Assembly (NCBI GenBank): GCA_021166835.1
Contig: JAJPEN010000019.1
Location: 14,835-78,834, forward strand
Length of the DNA stretch: 64,000 nt
Source: Burkholderiaceae bacterium
GTDB taxonomy: Bacteria > Pseudomonadota > Gammaproteobacteria > Burkholderiales > Burkholderiaceae
Direction: 5' to 3'
The notes under the pieces are model-generated. The model had not been told where the DNA came from and ran no database searches. It worked only from the letters and a program-made list of their open reading frames with translations. This document shows, piece after piece, positions 9,855 to 17,703 of this stretch (positions are counted from its first letter, which is position 1; every line of letters starts with the position of its first letter). The position numbers were made by a program, and so were the translations under genes.

Positions 9855-10025
9855 GTGACCTGGCACTACCGCAGCGCCGTCGGTCACGGCACCGTCATCG
9901 GCGTGCACAAGCTCGGGACCACGGCGGACAACACGATGTACGACATCCGCCAGCACGACCATCATCCCGGCGAGCCGGCGATCCTGCATCACAGCGGCAA
10001 GGCGTTGACCGTGGTCAAGTCCTGA
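9855..10025 (+). CDS. Possible HVA1/DUF2945-like small protein
   Basis: Short frame starting at GTG 9855 and giving about 56 residues (VTWHYRSAVGHGTVIGV at the start, ALTVVKS at the end). The layout, V.W.......GTV..V...GTTA....YDIR..D......LHHSGKAL..V, resembles the small Tudor-like HVA1/DUF2945 proteins, where a beta-barrel SH3-like core is followed by a Lys-His-Ala-Leu tail. There is no strong ribosome binding site, and an in-frame TTG further upstream could be the true start. It could also be a remnant, since the open frame runs back into the rne terminator. Confidence 0.45.
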   Translation: MTWHYRSAVGHGTVIGVHKLGTTADNTMYDIRQHDHHPGEPAILHHSGKALTVVKS

Positions 10026-10147
10026 ATCCGCCGTGCCGACGTCCATTCGAAATCAACAAATCCGCACGCCAACTGTCAAACAGTCTCCGTACTCGCGATC
10101 TCCACGTGACGCTACGATCGAAACAGCAATGTTCCAGGAGATTCGAC

Positions 10148-10606
10148 GTGACCGAAAGCCGTAACGACCTTTTTGCGCGGTACCGCGGAACCATCATCGG
10201 ACTCGCGTTGGCAGTGCCGCTGGCATTGGCCGCACCGCCCCCGAGCTTCGCCGCGGGCATCACCACTTCGGCACCGGCCAACTTCAAGAAAGTCAGTTCG
10301 CTGGTGAAGCTGCCCGATTTCGTGCCTGGATTGGGAACGCTCTATGTCGATCCGGCAACGTTGCCGATCGGGCCGTTCCTCGGCTACGACCACAAGGGCA
10401 AGCTGGTCAACATCACCTACATGGTTCCGCTGAAGGATCTCGACGCGCACAAGAGTTTCGATGCGCTGGGTGAAGTTGCCAAGGGCGTGAAGCTCGACCA
10501 TACCGACATTCAATACAACCCGGGTCATCCCGGCGTGGAAGAGCCGCACTACCACGTCGTCCAATGGCTGATCAGCCCCGCTGCCGTCAAGGCAGAGATG
10601 AAGTAG
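10148..10606 (+). CDS. Secreted protein of unknown function, DUF5602/TTHB210-like
   Basis: 152-residue protein from GTG 10148, with CAGGAG 7-12 bases upstream. Signal peptide: basic start, hydrophobic core around 15-30 and a probable cleavage after PSFAA. The mature part has FLGYDHKGKLVNITYMVPLKDL and ends with a His-containing HPGVEEPHYHVV segment that could bind metal. I suspect the TTHB210/DUF5602 family but cannot confirm it. Its stop codon directly abuts the ATG of the cupredoxin gene, so the two are co-translated and probably work together in the periplasm. Confidence 0.7.
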   Translation: MTESRNDLFARYRGTIIGLALAVPLALAAPPPSFAAGITTSAPANFKKVSSLVKLPDFVPGLGTLYVDPATLPIGPFLGYDHKGKLVNITYMVPLKDLDAHKSFDALGEVAKGVKLDHTDIQYNPGHPGVEEPHYHVVQWLISPAAVKAEMK

Positions 10607-11194
10607 ATGCGGATCTTGCGCAGGCGCCGGCCCATCGTCGCGATGCGAACGCGGGCGGCGCCTTTTCGCGAGGCTCTGACGGCGACGTGCGTTGCGGTCG
10701 CTGCGGCGCTCTGCGCCGCAGGGCCCGCATCCGCCGCCACGGTGGAAATCAGGCTGATACAAACGCCGTCCGGCGAAACCTATTTCGACCCGGCTGGCGC
10801 CCACGTCGCCCCCGGTGACACGGTCCGATGGGTTCAGATCGCCGGTTTTCACTCGATCACTGCCTATCACCCGAACAACGACAATCACGAGTTGCGGATC
10901 CCCACGTCTGCGAAGCCATGGGACTCGGGCGTCTTGCTGGGCACCTATCCCGCACCCGGCGCCACCTTCGAGCACGTGTTCACCGTGCAGGGCGTGTACG
11001 ACTATTTCTGCAGGCCTCACGAAATGGCCGGCATGGTCGGAAGAATCGTGGTGGGAGAGCCCGGCGACGGTCCGGGCACGAAGCCTTTCGGCTATGCACC
11101 GAATGAGCACTGGACGTCGGTACCGGAAGTCGCGCGCAAGGCGTTTCCGTCCGTCGACGAGATCCTGAAGAAAGGGATCGTGCCAGGGCGCTGA
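10607..11194 (+). CDS. Plastocyanin/azurin family copper-binding protein
   Basis: 195-residue secreted cupredoxin. A long signal region (about 1-44, ending in ASA) is followed by a beta-sandwich. The type-1 copper ligands are all visible: His82 in AGFHSIT, Cys135 and His138 in YFCRPHEM, and Met143 in AGMVG. A C-terminal tail of about 45 residues after the cupredoxin fold is unusual for plastocyanin. It likely carries electrons in the periplasm. The ATG follows the preceding TAG with no gap. Confidence 0.88.
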   Translation: MRILRRRRPIVAMRTRAAPFREALTATCVAVAAALCAAGPASAATVEIRLIQTPSGETYFDPAGAHVAPGDTVRWVQIAGFHSITAYHPNNDNHELRIPTSAKPWDSGVLLGTYPAPGATFEHVFTVQGVYDYFCRPHEMAGMVGRIVVGEPGDGPGTKPFGYAPNEHWTSVPEVARKAFPSVDEILKKGIVPGR

Positions 11195-11418
11195 CTCCAG
11201 CCCCGCAGCACAGCGGTTCGCACTCCTGCTCCTTTCGTCGTTCGTCGGCCGTCGCGTCGACGCCCTGTCGGCCACCTCGCCCGGCAGTCGAGGACGCCCC
11301 GCTGCCGTTGTCCGGTTAGCCCCATTACCGGCCTGCCCCCGCGAACGTATTCTCGACTCATGCACCGGCCTTCTGATCGTCGGCGCAAACGAGCCTTCAA
11401 CGAACAAGAGGAAATATC

Positions 11419-11712
11419 ATGAGAACGATCCTCCTCACCGCAATCTTCGCAACGATCGCCGCCACGGCGTCCGCACAGGAGATCACGCCACCCGATGACA
11501 CTTTCGTTTCCACCAAAACGCGCGCTGAAGTAATCGCCGAGATGCGCACTGCCCAGGCGCAGGGATTGATGAATCAGGAAGGCGAAATCACCTGGGTTGC
11601 ACCGAACGCCGCCATTGCCGATCGTAGCGTCGCGGCCATCCGTGACGCGGCGCGCCACGCCGAAACCGCGCACCAGTCCAACACGGTCTACGGTCCTCGG
11701 TATCGCAACTGA
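11419..11712 (+). CDS. DUF4148 family small secreted protein
   Basis: 97 residues with a clear Sec signal peptide (MRTILLTAIFATIAATASA, cleavage after ASA). The mature part has the DUF4148 pattern: TRAEVIAEMRTAQAQGLM, an acidic helix beginning after the cleavage site, as in many Burkholderiales proteins of unknown function. AGAGG lies 9 bases before the ATG. The preceding gap 11195-11418 shows no gene. Confidence 0.8.
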   Translation: MRTILLTAIFATIAATASAQEITPPDDTFVSTKTRAEVIAEMRTAQAQGLMNQEGEITWVAPNAAIADRSVAAIRDAARHAETAHQSNTVYGPRYRN

Positions 11713-11855
11713 ACGGGGTCGGCGGGGACTCCGGTACCGTGTACTGGCCGCTGTCCGCGCTTCATGCGCAGACCGGCGCTCCGGGCACGGTCTCGGAATC
11801 GCCCCGTCCGGCGCTTCCGAACTGCCTTCGAATCCCGGCACGACCCGAGTGCACG

Positions 11856-13130
11856 ATGACGTTGCCCGCCTCACATTCCGTTCGCGCCCGCGTTCTGGCA
11901 TATGTTCTGGCGATCGCGGTCACGGTGATCGAAGTCGTCCTGGATCTCACCACCTGGGTCGATCTCGACATCGCAACGATCTACGGCATTCCGCTCGTGA
12001 TCGTCGCGTTCACTCGCGATCGGCGCCTGTTGTGGACGCTCACGGTCGCACTCGCGCTTACGACGTTCATCGCGTATGCGCTGCAGGTACCCGCCGGCGA
12101 ATTCGAACTGGGTGAGGCCCGGTTCGTCAACCGGGTACTCGCTACGGTCTCGCTGCTGATCATCGCCGGCCTGCTTCACTTCTGGATGACGTCGCTGGAT
12201 ATCCGCGACGCGCAGGCTCGACTACTCGAGAAGCACTTCCACAGCCTCGAAGCCGTCAACATCCTGCTGGTGGATCGGGAAGCGCAGATCATGCGTCAAA
12301 ACCAGGAACTGGTTCTCCGTCGCCTCGAGGCAGACAAGGCAAGCGAGCGCAAGACACGCTTGTTGAACGCGGTTGCGCATGACGTACGCAACCCGCTGCA
12401 TGCCATCAATCTGATGGCCGATGCGATTCGCCGCGCTGCGGAAGACCCGGCTCTGAGCGCGAAGGTGCCGCAAATGACACACCGCCTGCAGTCCAGCGCC
12501 CGATCAATGGCGGCTCTGGTGGCCGACGTGCTCGACATCGCGTACTTCGACTCCGGCCTGGCACAGCGACATGACACTGTGTTCTCGCTCGACGAGGTTA
12601 TCGAGGCGGCGTGCCACGATTTCACGCCACTGGCCGAGGTGAAGATGCTGCATTTGCAGGCGCAGGCGTCGGACCGGGACATTCGCGTGCGCACCGACCG
12701 GGTCAAGCTCGAGCGCATAGTCGACAACCTGGTCACGAACGCCATCAAGTTCACGGTCAAGGGCAGCGTTGTCCTGCACGCAGCGGTTGCTGCCGACGGT
12801 GCAGCAACGATCACCATTCGCGATACCGGGGTCGGCATCCCGGAGAACCAACTCGAACATGTCTTCGACGAATTCGCTCGACTGGATACGGTGGCCGGAA
12901 ACCCGGATCGCGGTTGGGGCCTCGGCCTTCCCATTTGCCGCGCGCTCGCGGAGGTCATCGGTGCCCGCATCGACGTCCAGAGCGAGGTGAACACAGGCAC
13001 ACTCTTCACGATACGGCTGCCGCCCGAGTGCATGGCGGCTGCGACATCCGGTGCGAGCTCCGGTCCGTCGCCGCTCGAGGCCCCGGCGGATCCCGTGGGC
13101 GGACTGACTGGTGGAACGGTCAACTCATGA
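11856..13130 (+). CDS. Sensor histidine kinase (HisKA type)
   Basis: 424 residues from ATG 11856; the open frame extends to a GTG at 11739 but without support. An N-terminal membrane domain of about four helices (residues 8-110) contains LDIATIYGIPL and YALQVPAG. A coiled segment (about 115-165) is followed by a HisKA domain with phospho-acceptor His175 in VAHDVRNPLHA, then HATPase_c with an N-box in DNLVTNAIKF, a G1 box in DTGVGIPE and GWGLGLPI. It senses an unknown signal and should phosphorylate the response regulator that starts about 50 bases downstream. The membrane domain is closely similar to that of the kinase at 13818, suggesting duplication. Confidence 0.92.
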   Translation: MTLPASHSVRARVLAYVLAIAVTVIEVVLDLTTWVDLDIATIYGIPLVIVAFTRDRRLLWTLTVALALTTFIAYALQVPAGEFELGEARFVNRVLATVSLLIIAGLLHFWMTSLDIRDAQARLLEKHFHSLEAVNILLVDREAQIMRQNQELVLRRLEADKASERKTRLLNAVAHDVRNPLHAINLMADAIRRAAEDPALSAKVPQMTHRLQSSARSMAALVADVLDIAYFDSGLAQRHDTVFSLDEVIEAACHDFTPLAEVKMLHLQAQASDRDIRVRTDRVKLERIVDNLVTNAIKFTVKGSVVLHAAVAADGAATITIRDTGVGIPENQLEHVFDEFARLDTVAGNPDRGWGLGLPICRALAEVIGARIDVQSEVNTGTLFTIRLPPECMAAATSGASSGPSPLEAPADPVGGLTGGTVNS

Positions 13131-13179
13131 ACGCATCGGCGCAGGCGTTATCGCGCCGGAGAGCATCGAGGGCAGGAAG

Positions 13180-13821
13180 ATGATCAACGTTCTTCTCGCA
13201 GACGATCACTCCATCGTTCGTGACGGGCTGCGCGCTTTGCTGGACGCAGAGTCCGACATCCGCGTGGTCGGCGACGCGGCGAACGGACGGGAAGCAGTAC
13301 GGCTGGCGCGACAACTGCGTCCGGACGTGATGATCATGGATATCGCCATGCCGGAAATGAACGGCATCGAGGCCACGCAGTCGATCCGCGAGGCCAGTCC
13401 GTCGACGCAGGTTCTGATTCTCTCGATGCACTCGACCACCGAACATATCTTTCGGGCGTTGAACGCAGGCGCAAGAGGCTACCTGCTCAAGGACTCGGCA
13501 GGCGCCGAGGTCGCCGATGCCGTTCGCGCCGTTCACGCAAGGCGACGCTATCTGAGCCGGAAGATCTCGTCCACCGTGCTCGATGACTACGTCTTCGAGC
13601 GGCACCACGCGAGTCCTCTCGACAGGCTGAACCCGCGCGAACGGCAGATCCTGCAACTGGTCTCGGAAGGCAAGTCGAGCGCGGAAGCCGCAGCGATGCT
13701 CTTTCTGTCGCCCAAGACGGTCGACGCCTATCGCAGCCGGATGATGCAGAAGCTGGAGATCGGCGACTTGCCCGGGCTGGTCAAGTTCGCGATCCAGCAC
13801 GGCATTACGCAACTCGAATGA
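13180..13821 (+). CDS. NarL/FixJ-type response regulator (first of two paralogues)
   Basis: 213 residues: a receiver domain with DD at 8-9, phospho-acceptor Asp54 in IMDIAMPEMNG and Lys104 in YLLKDSAG, then a LuxR-type helix-turn-helix (LNPRERQILQLVSEGKSSAEAA.MLFLSPKTV). I chose ATG 13180 with AGGAAG just upstream; the open frame begins earlier at 13111 and overlaps the kinase. It aligns end to end, without gaps, with the regulator at 14956. Its stop overlaps the next kinase ATG by 4 bases. Confidence 0.93.
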   Translation: MINVLLADDHSIVRDGLRALLDAESDIRVVGDAANGREAVRLARQLRPDVMIMDIAMPEMNGIEATQSIREASPSTQVLILSMHSTTEHIFRALNAGARGYLLKDSAGAEVADAVRAVHARRRYLSRKISSTVLDDYVFERHHASPLDRLNPRERQILQLVSEGKSSAEAAAMLFLSPKTVDAYRSRMMQKLEIGDLPGLVKFAIQHGITQLE

Positions 13822-14981
13822 TCGACGCAACGGCGCCGTCGGCCAGCGAAGGCTGCGCAAGACTTCGAATGGCGCCGAGCAAGCCGGGAGAGGCAGCCAT
13901 CGACTCCACGACTTTCGGGTCAGGCTCGCGCGAGAGGCGCACGGCACTGTTCACGCTCGTGATCGCCATTGCGCTCGGCTTCGTCGCCGCAGACTTCGCG
14001 ACCTGGATCCAGCTCGATGTCGCCGTGATCTACGGTCTGCCGCTGGTCCTGGCCGGCGCGCTTCGTAGTCGGGCGGTTCTGTGGATCCTGGCCGCATCGC
14101 TGATCGCGGCGACGTTTCTCGTGTACGCACTGCAGGTCCCGGCGGGCTCGTTCGCGCCGAACGAAACGTTCTTCGTCAACCGGGTGCTCGACGCACTTTC
14201 GTTGCTGCTCGTGGCTGGGGTGCTGCACCTGTGGATGAGATCCACCGCGGCCAGGGAAGCGCAGTCCCGCGTCATCGAGGAGCAGAACGAGAAGTTGCAG
14301 GCCGCCAGGGTCGCGCGCCGCATGGTCGAAGTGCAGGAAGCGGAGCGACGGGCCGTTTCCAATCGACTGCACGATCTGGTCGGGCAGAAGCTCACTGCGC
14401 TCAGCATCAACCTGAACATCGCCCGGAGCCATCTGCCGCCCGATCGGACTACCCAGATTCGTACGCGCCTGGACGACTCGTTGAAGATGATCGAAGAGAC
14501 GACCGAGAGCATTCGCGACGTCATGGCCGAGTTGAGGCCGCCCGTGCTCGACGACTTCGGCCTCGCGCCCGTATTGCGCTGGTACGCCGGCGAATTCACC
14601 CAGCGAACGGGGGTGGTCACGTCGGTCGTCGAGGAAGGGCAAGCCCGCCGCCTCACTCCGACGACCGAGCACGCTCTTTTCCGGATGGCCCAGAACGCGC
14701 TCGCCAACGTGGCCAGGCACGCGCGTGCCGACAAGGCCGTGATGACGCTGCGAACGACTGCGGACTCGATCTGCCTGACCGTGGCCGACAACGGTGACGG
14801 CTTCGTTCCGGCGGCGGTTCAGGCGCCGACGCAGGACCACGGCTGGGGATTGATGATCATGCGCGAGCGGGCCGCGGCGATCGGCGCGCGGTTGAACATC
14901 GACTCGGCGCCGGGGCACGGAACCAGGGTTGTCGTAACCTTGAACGAGAATCCCGATGATCAAAGTTCTTCTGGCGGATGA
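13818..14981 (+). CDS. Sensor histidine kinase (HisKA_3/NarX type)
   Basis: 387 residues. The membrane domain (about 43-140) closely matches that of the kinase at 11856: TWIQLDVAVIYGLPLV, YALQVPAGSF and FVNRVLDALSLLLVAGVLHLWM. The transmitter differs: it is HisKA_3 with His185 in SNRLHDLVGQKLTAL, followed by ELRPPVLDDFGL and an HATPase with ADNGDGF and GWGLMIMRER. The same input domain is therefore coupled to two different transmitter types. It overlaps the upstream regulator by 4 bases and the downstream one by 26, so all four genes are tightly linked. Confidence 0.92.
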   Translation: MIDATAPSASEGCARLRMAPSKPGEAAIDSTTFGSGSRERRTALFTLVIAIALGFVAADFATWIQLDVAVIYGLPLVLAGALRSRAVLWILAASLIAATFLVYALQVPAGSFAPNETFFVNRVLDALSLLLVAGVLHLWMRSTAAREAQSRVIEEQNEKLQAARVARRMVEVQEAERRAVSNRLHDLVGQKLTALSINLNIARSHLPPDRTTQIRTRLDDSLKMIEETTESIRDVMAELRPPVLDDFGLAPVLRWYAGEFTQRTGVVTSVVEEGQARRLTPTTEHALFRMAQNALANVARHARADKAVMTLRTTADSICLTVADNGDGFVPAAVQAPTQDHGWGLMIMRERAAAIGARLNIDSAPGHGTRVVVTLNENPDDQSSSGG

Positions 14982-15597
14982 TCACGCTGTCGTACGTGCC
15001 GGCCTGCGTGCCCTGCTCCAGGCACAACCCGGAATCGAGGTCGTCGGCGATGTCGCGAATGGACGCGAGGCCGTGCGCGAATCGCAGCGGCTGCATCCCG
15101 ATGTCGTCGTCATGGACATCGCGATGCCGGAGCTCAACGGGATCGAGGCGACGCTGCAGATGCAGGATGTCTGTCCCTCGACCCAGGTCCTCATCCTGTC
15201 GATGCATGCGACCAACGAGCACATTTTCCGTGCCCTTCGTGCAGGCGCGCACGGATACCTGCTGAAGGATTCCGCCGGCGTCGAGGTGGTCCAGGCAGTT
15301 CGCGACGTGCACGCGGGACGGCGCTATCTCAGTCAGCGGATTACCGCATCGGTGATCGACGACTACATCGCGGAGCGCCACCGGTCGAGCCCGCTGGACT
15401 GCCTCAGTCGTCGCGAACGACAAATCCTGCAACTGGCCGCAGAGGGGAAGACCAGCGCCGAGATCGCCACGATGCTGTTTCTGTCGCCGAAGACGGTCGA
15501 TACCTATCGCAGCCGGATGATGCACAAACTGGATATCGACGACCTGCCCCACCTGGTCAAGTTCGCGATCCAGAACGGGATCACGCAACTGGAGTGA
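14956..15597 (+). CDS. NarL/FixJ-type response regulator (second paralogue)
   Basis: 213 residues, the same length as the regulator at 13180 and alignable without gaps. Receiver Asp54 in VMDIAMPELNG, Lys104 in YLLKDSAG, LuxR-type HTH in LSRRERQILQLAAEGKTSAEIATMLFLSPKTVDTYR. Recognition helices differ from the paralogue by a single residue (VDAYR against VDTYR), so both probably bind similar DNA sites. The start codon lies inside the upstream kinase. Its TGA lies inside the first unit of the heptanucleotide repeat at 15594. Confidence 0.93.
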   Translation: MIKVLLADDHAVVRAGLRALLQAQPGIEVVGDVANGREAVRESQRLHPDVVVMDIAMPELNGIEATLQMQDVCPSTQVLILSMHATNEHIFRALRAGAHGYLLKDSAGVEVVQAVRDVHAGRRYLSQRITASVIDDYIAERHRSSPLDCLSRRERQILQLAAEGKTSAEIATMLFLSPKTVDTYRSRMMHKLDIDDLPHLVKFAIQNGITQLE

Positions 15598-15704
15598 AGG
15601 GTGAAGGGTGAAGGGTGAAGGGTGAAGGGGAAGAACCAGCGCTATGAAAGCCGAGGCTTTCCCCTTCACCCTTCACCCTTCACCCTTCACCCTTGACCCT
15701 TCAC
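15594..15704. repeat. Heptanucleotide GTGAAGG inverted repeat array
   Basis: Five exact tandem copies of GTGAAGG (15594-15628) face six copies of its complement CCTTCAC (15663-15704, the fifth a CCTTGAC variant), separated by about 30 bases containing CCAGCGCTATGAAAGCC. The arms can form a stem of about 35 bp. It lies between two convergent genes and overlaps the stop codon of the upstream regulator, so it probably acts as a bidirectional transcription barrier. Copy number may vary by slippage. Confidence 0.93.
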
Positions 15705-15708
15705 TTCC

Positions 15709-16794
15709 TCAACGCTGAAACTGGCTCGGCAACGCCGCCGCCGTTGCCTCGTCGGAACGACGCGCCGGGATCTTGCCCGAGCGGATGTCGTCGTACCAGT
15801 AGCGGTGGTGCTCCCTGGCCCAGGTCTCGTCGACGTAGCCGGTCTCCATCGCCTCGAGCGCGCCTTCCATCCCGATCGTGCCGATGTAGATGTGGCCGAA
15901 CACGAGCGCGATGAACAGCAGCGCTGCGCCGACGTGGATCCACCAGAAGGTCTGCTGCGTGAAGCGCGTCTGCTCGAAGTTCGGGAAATCGAGCACGAAT
16001 CCGGCCACCGAGACGATGATGCCGAGCACGACCACGCCGAACCAGAAGAACCCCTTCTCGCCGGCGTTGAAGCGCCCGCTGGGCACGTGCGGGCTGTTCT
16101 TCGACAGCAGTCCGCCGAAGCGCATCAGCCAGCGGATGTCGTAGCCGCGGATCCAGTTGTCGCGCACGAAGGTCAGGAACATCGCGATCGTCGTCGCCGC
16201 GAACAGCGGACCGACGAAGTTGTGCGTGGTTTTCGACAGGATCGCGAGGACCGAGAAGATCGTGTAGCCGGTGAGCGGCAGCAGGATATGCTTGCCGAAC
16301 AGCATCAGGATGCCGGTGAGCCCGAGCACGACGAAGCACGCCGCGTTCAACCAGTGCGTGGCACGCTCGACGAAGGTGAAGCGCTCGATCAGCTGGCCGG
16401 TGGGCGGCTCGCGCAGGCGGATCTGTCCACGATAAACGTAGAACAGCGCGATCAGGATCAGCACCGCCACCAGGAACCAGCCGCCCCAGACGGTCATCGG
16501 TCCGTTGCGCAACTGCCGCCAGTCCTCACCGCGCGGCTCGATCAGCACACCGCCCTCGAACTTCGGCAACTGCGTCGAAAACGCCTTCGCCGAATTTACC
16601 TGGCGCCAGATGGGTGCGTTGTTCAACGGCTGGACCTTCTGGCGCCCGGCCGGATCCTCGCGCGTGTCGGCCAGCGACTTCGCCGCAGACTCCGCCGTGG
16701 GCACGTCCTGCGCGGCCTCGTCCTGCTGCTGCGCGAAAGCCGCAACACACCACAGCCCGACCAGCAGCGTCAGGGCCCGCATCGCTCGTTTCAT
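15709..16794 (-). CDS. fdhC: Formate dehydrogenase cytochrome b556 subunit (gamma)
   Basis: 361 residues. A signal peptide (MKRAMRALTLLVGLWCVAAFAQ) and a periplasmic region of about 120 residues precede a FdnI-type membrane domain with about four helices. Conserved His for b-type haems are seen in ERATHWLNA, SKTTHNFVG and WWIHVGAALLFIALVFGHIYIG. It anchors the enzyme and passes electrons from the Fe-S subunit to quinone. The extra periplasmic N-terminus is absent from E. coli FdnI but usual in the betaproteobacterial form. Its start is 2 bp after the stop of the small lipoprotein gene. Confidence 0.92.
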   Translation of the reverse strand: MKRAMRALTLLVGLWCVAAFAQQQDEAAQDVPTAESAAKSLADTREDPAGRQKVQPLNNAPIWRQVNSAKAFSTQLPKFEGGVLIEPRGEDWRQLRNGPMTVWGGWFLVAVLILIALFYVYRGQIRLREPPTGQLIERFTFVERATHWLNAACFVVLGLTGILMLFGKHILLPLTGYTIFSVLAILSKTTHNFVGPLFAATTIAMFLTFVRDNWIRGYDIRWLMRFGGLLSKNSPHVPSGRFNAGEKGFFWFGVVVLGIIVSVAGFVLDFPNFEQTRFTQQTFWWIHVGAALLFIALVFGHIYIGTIGMEGALEAMETGYVDETWAREHHRYWYDDIRSGKIPARRSDEATAAALPSQFQR

Positions 16795-16796
16795 CG

Positions 16797-17051
16797 TCAA
16801 CCTCCGATGCGGATGTACTCGTTCTGCCCCTGGACCCGCTTCGTCAGCTCCTTTTCCCAGCTCTTCTCGTCGCCGCGCGTGTACTGCGTCTGGAACAGCA
16901 GCGGTTCGCCCTGCCACGGCGGCGTATCGCGCTGGACGACGGCGTGGCCCATCTTCTGGCCGTCGACCAGCTGCGGGTTCTCGGTGCAGGCGCCGAGCAC
17001 GCCCAAGGCGGCAAGTGACGCGGCCAGCACTGCGATGCGTGACTTGTTCAT
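16797..17051 (-). CDS. Small lipoprotein of the formate dehydrogenase operon
   Basis: 84 residues with a lipoprotein signal (LAALGVLGAC, lipidated Cys22). The mature part is short and polar, with LVDGQKMGHAVVQRDTPPW and a C-terminal YIRIGG. I do not recognise a named family. Its position between the Fe-S and cytochrome subunits, with gaps of 2-3 bases on each side, argues that it is a component or assembly factor of the enzyme on the periplasmic face. Confidence 0.8.
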   Translation of the reverse strand: MNKSRIAVLAASLAALGVLGACTENPQLVDGQKMGHAVVQRDTPPWQGEPLLFQTQYTRGDEKSWEKELTKRVQGQNEYIRIGG

Positions 17052-17054
17052 GGC

Positions 17055-17669
17055 TCAGCTCCCCTGCTTGCGTCGCTGCGCGCCGCCCGGCCCGTAGGCG
17101 GTGCCCCAACCCCACAGCTCGGCGCCCTTGCCGCGCGCCATCACGCGCTGCCTATAGATGTTCGCCAGCTCTTCGCCGTCGCCGCCGAGCAGCGCCTTCG
17201 TCGAGCACATCTCCGCGCACACCGGCAACTTGCCTTCGGCCAGCCGGTTGCGGCCGTATTTCGCGAACTCCTCGGGAGAACCGTCCTTCTCCGGACCGCC
17301 GGCGCAGAAGGTGCACTTGTCCATCTTGCCGCGCAGCCCGAAGGCGCCCGCCTGCGGAAACTGCGGTGCGCCGAAGGGGCAGGCGTAGAAGCAGTAGCCG
17401 CAGCCGATGCACAGATCCTTGTCGTGCAGCACCACTCCTTCGTCGGTGTGGTACATGCAATCGACCGGGCACACCGCGATGCACGGTGCATCCGAACAGT
17501 GCATGCAGGCGACCGAGATCGAACGTTCGCCCGGCTGGCCGTCGTTCAGCGTGACCACGCGACGCCGGTTCACGCCCCAGGGGATCTCGTGCTCCTGCTT
17601 GCACGCGGTGACGCAGCTGTTGCACTCGATGCACCGCTCGGCATCGCAGATGAACTTCATTCGGGCCAT
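17055..17669 (-). CDS. fdhB: Formate dehydrogenase iron-sulfur subunit (beta)
   Basis: 204 residues with four ferredoxin-like Cys clusters: CDAERCIECNSCVTAC, CMHCSDAPCIAVCPVDC, CIGCGYCFYACPFG and CTFC...C..AC-type residues further on (CAEMC). It moves electrons from the molybdenum subunit to the cytochrome. No transmembrane anchor is evident at the C-terminus, unlike E. coli FdnH (about 290 residues). The ATG start has GGAGA upstream. Confidence 0.93.
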   Translation of the reverse strand: MARMKFICDAERCIECNSCVTACKQEHEIPWGVNRRRVVTLNDGQPGERSISVACMHCSDAPCIAVCPVDCMYHTDEGVVLHDKDLCIGCGYCFYACPFGAPQFPQAGAFGLRGKMDKCTFCAGGPEKDGSPEEFAKYGRNRLAEGKLPVCAEMCSTKALLGGDGEELANIYRQRVMARGKGAELWGWGTAYGPGGAQRRKQGS

Positions 17670-17703
17670 GGAGAGTCTCCTTTCATCCGTTCTGCGATGC
17701 GCT

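Noticed and set aside
10073..10085. ACTGTCAAACAGT inverted repeat as operator for the cupredoxin operon
   Set aside because: Only 5-bp arms and no promoter close by; too weak to claim.
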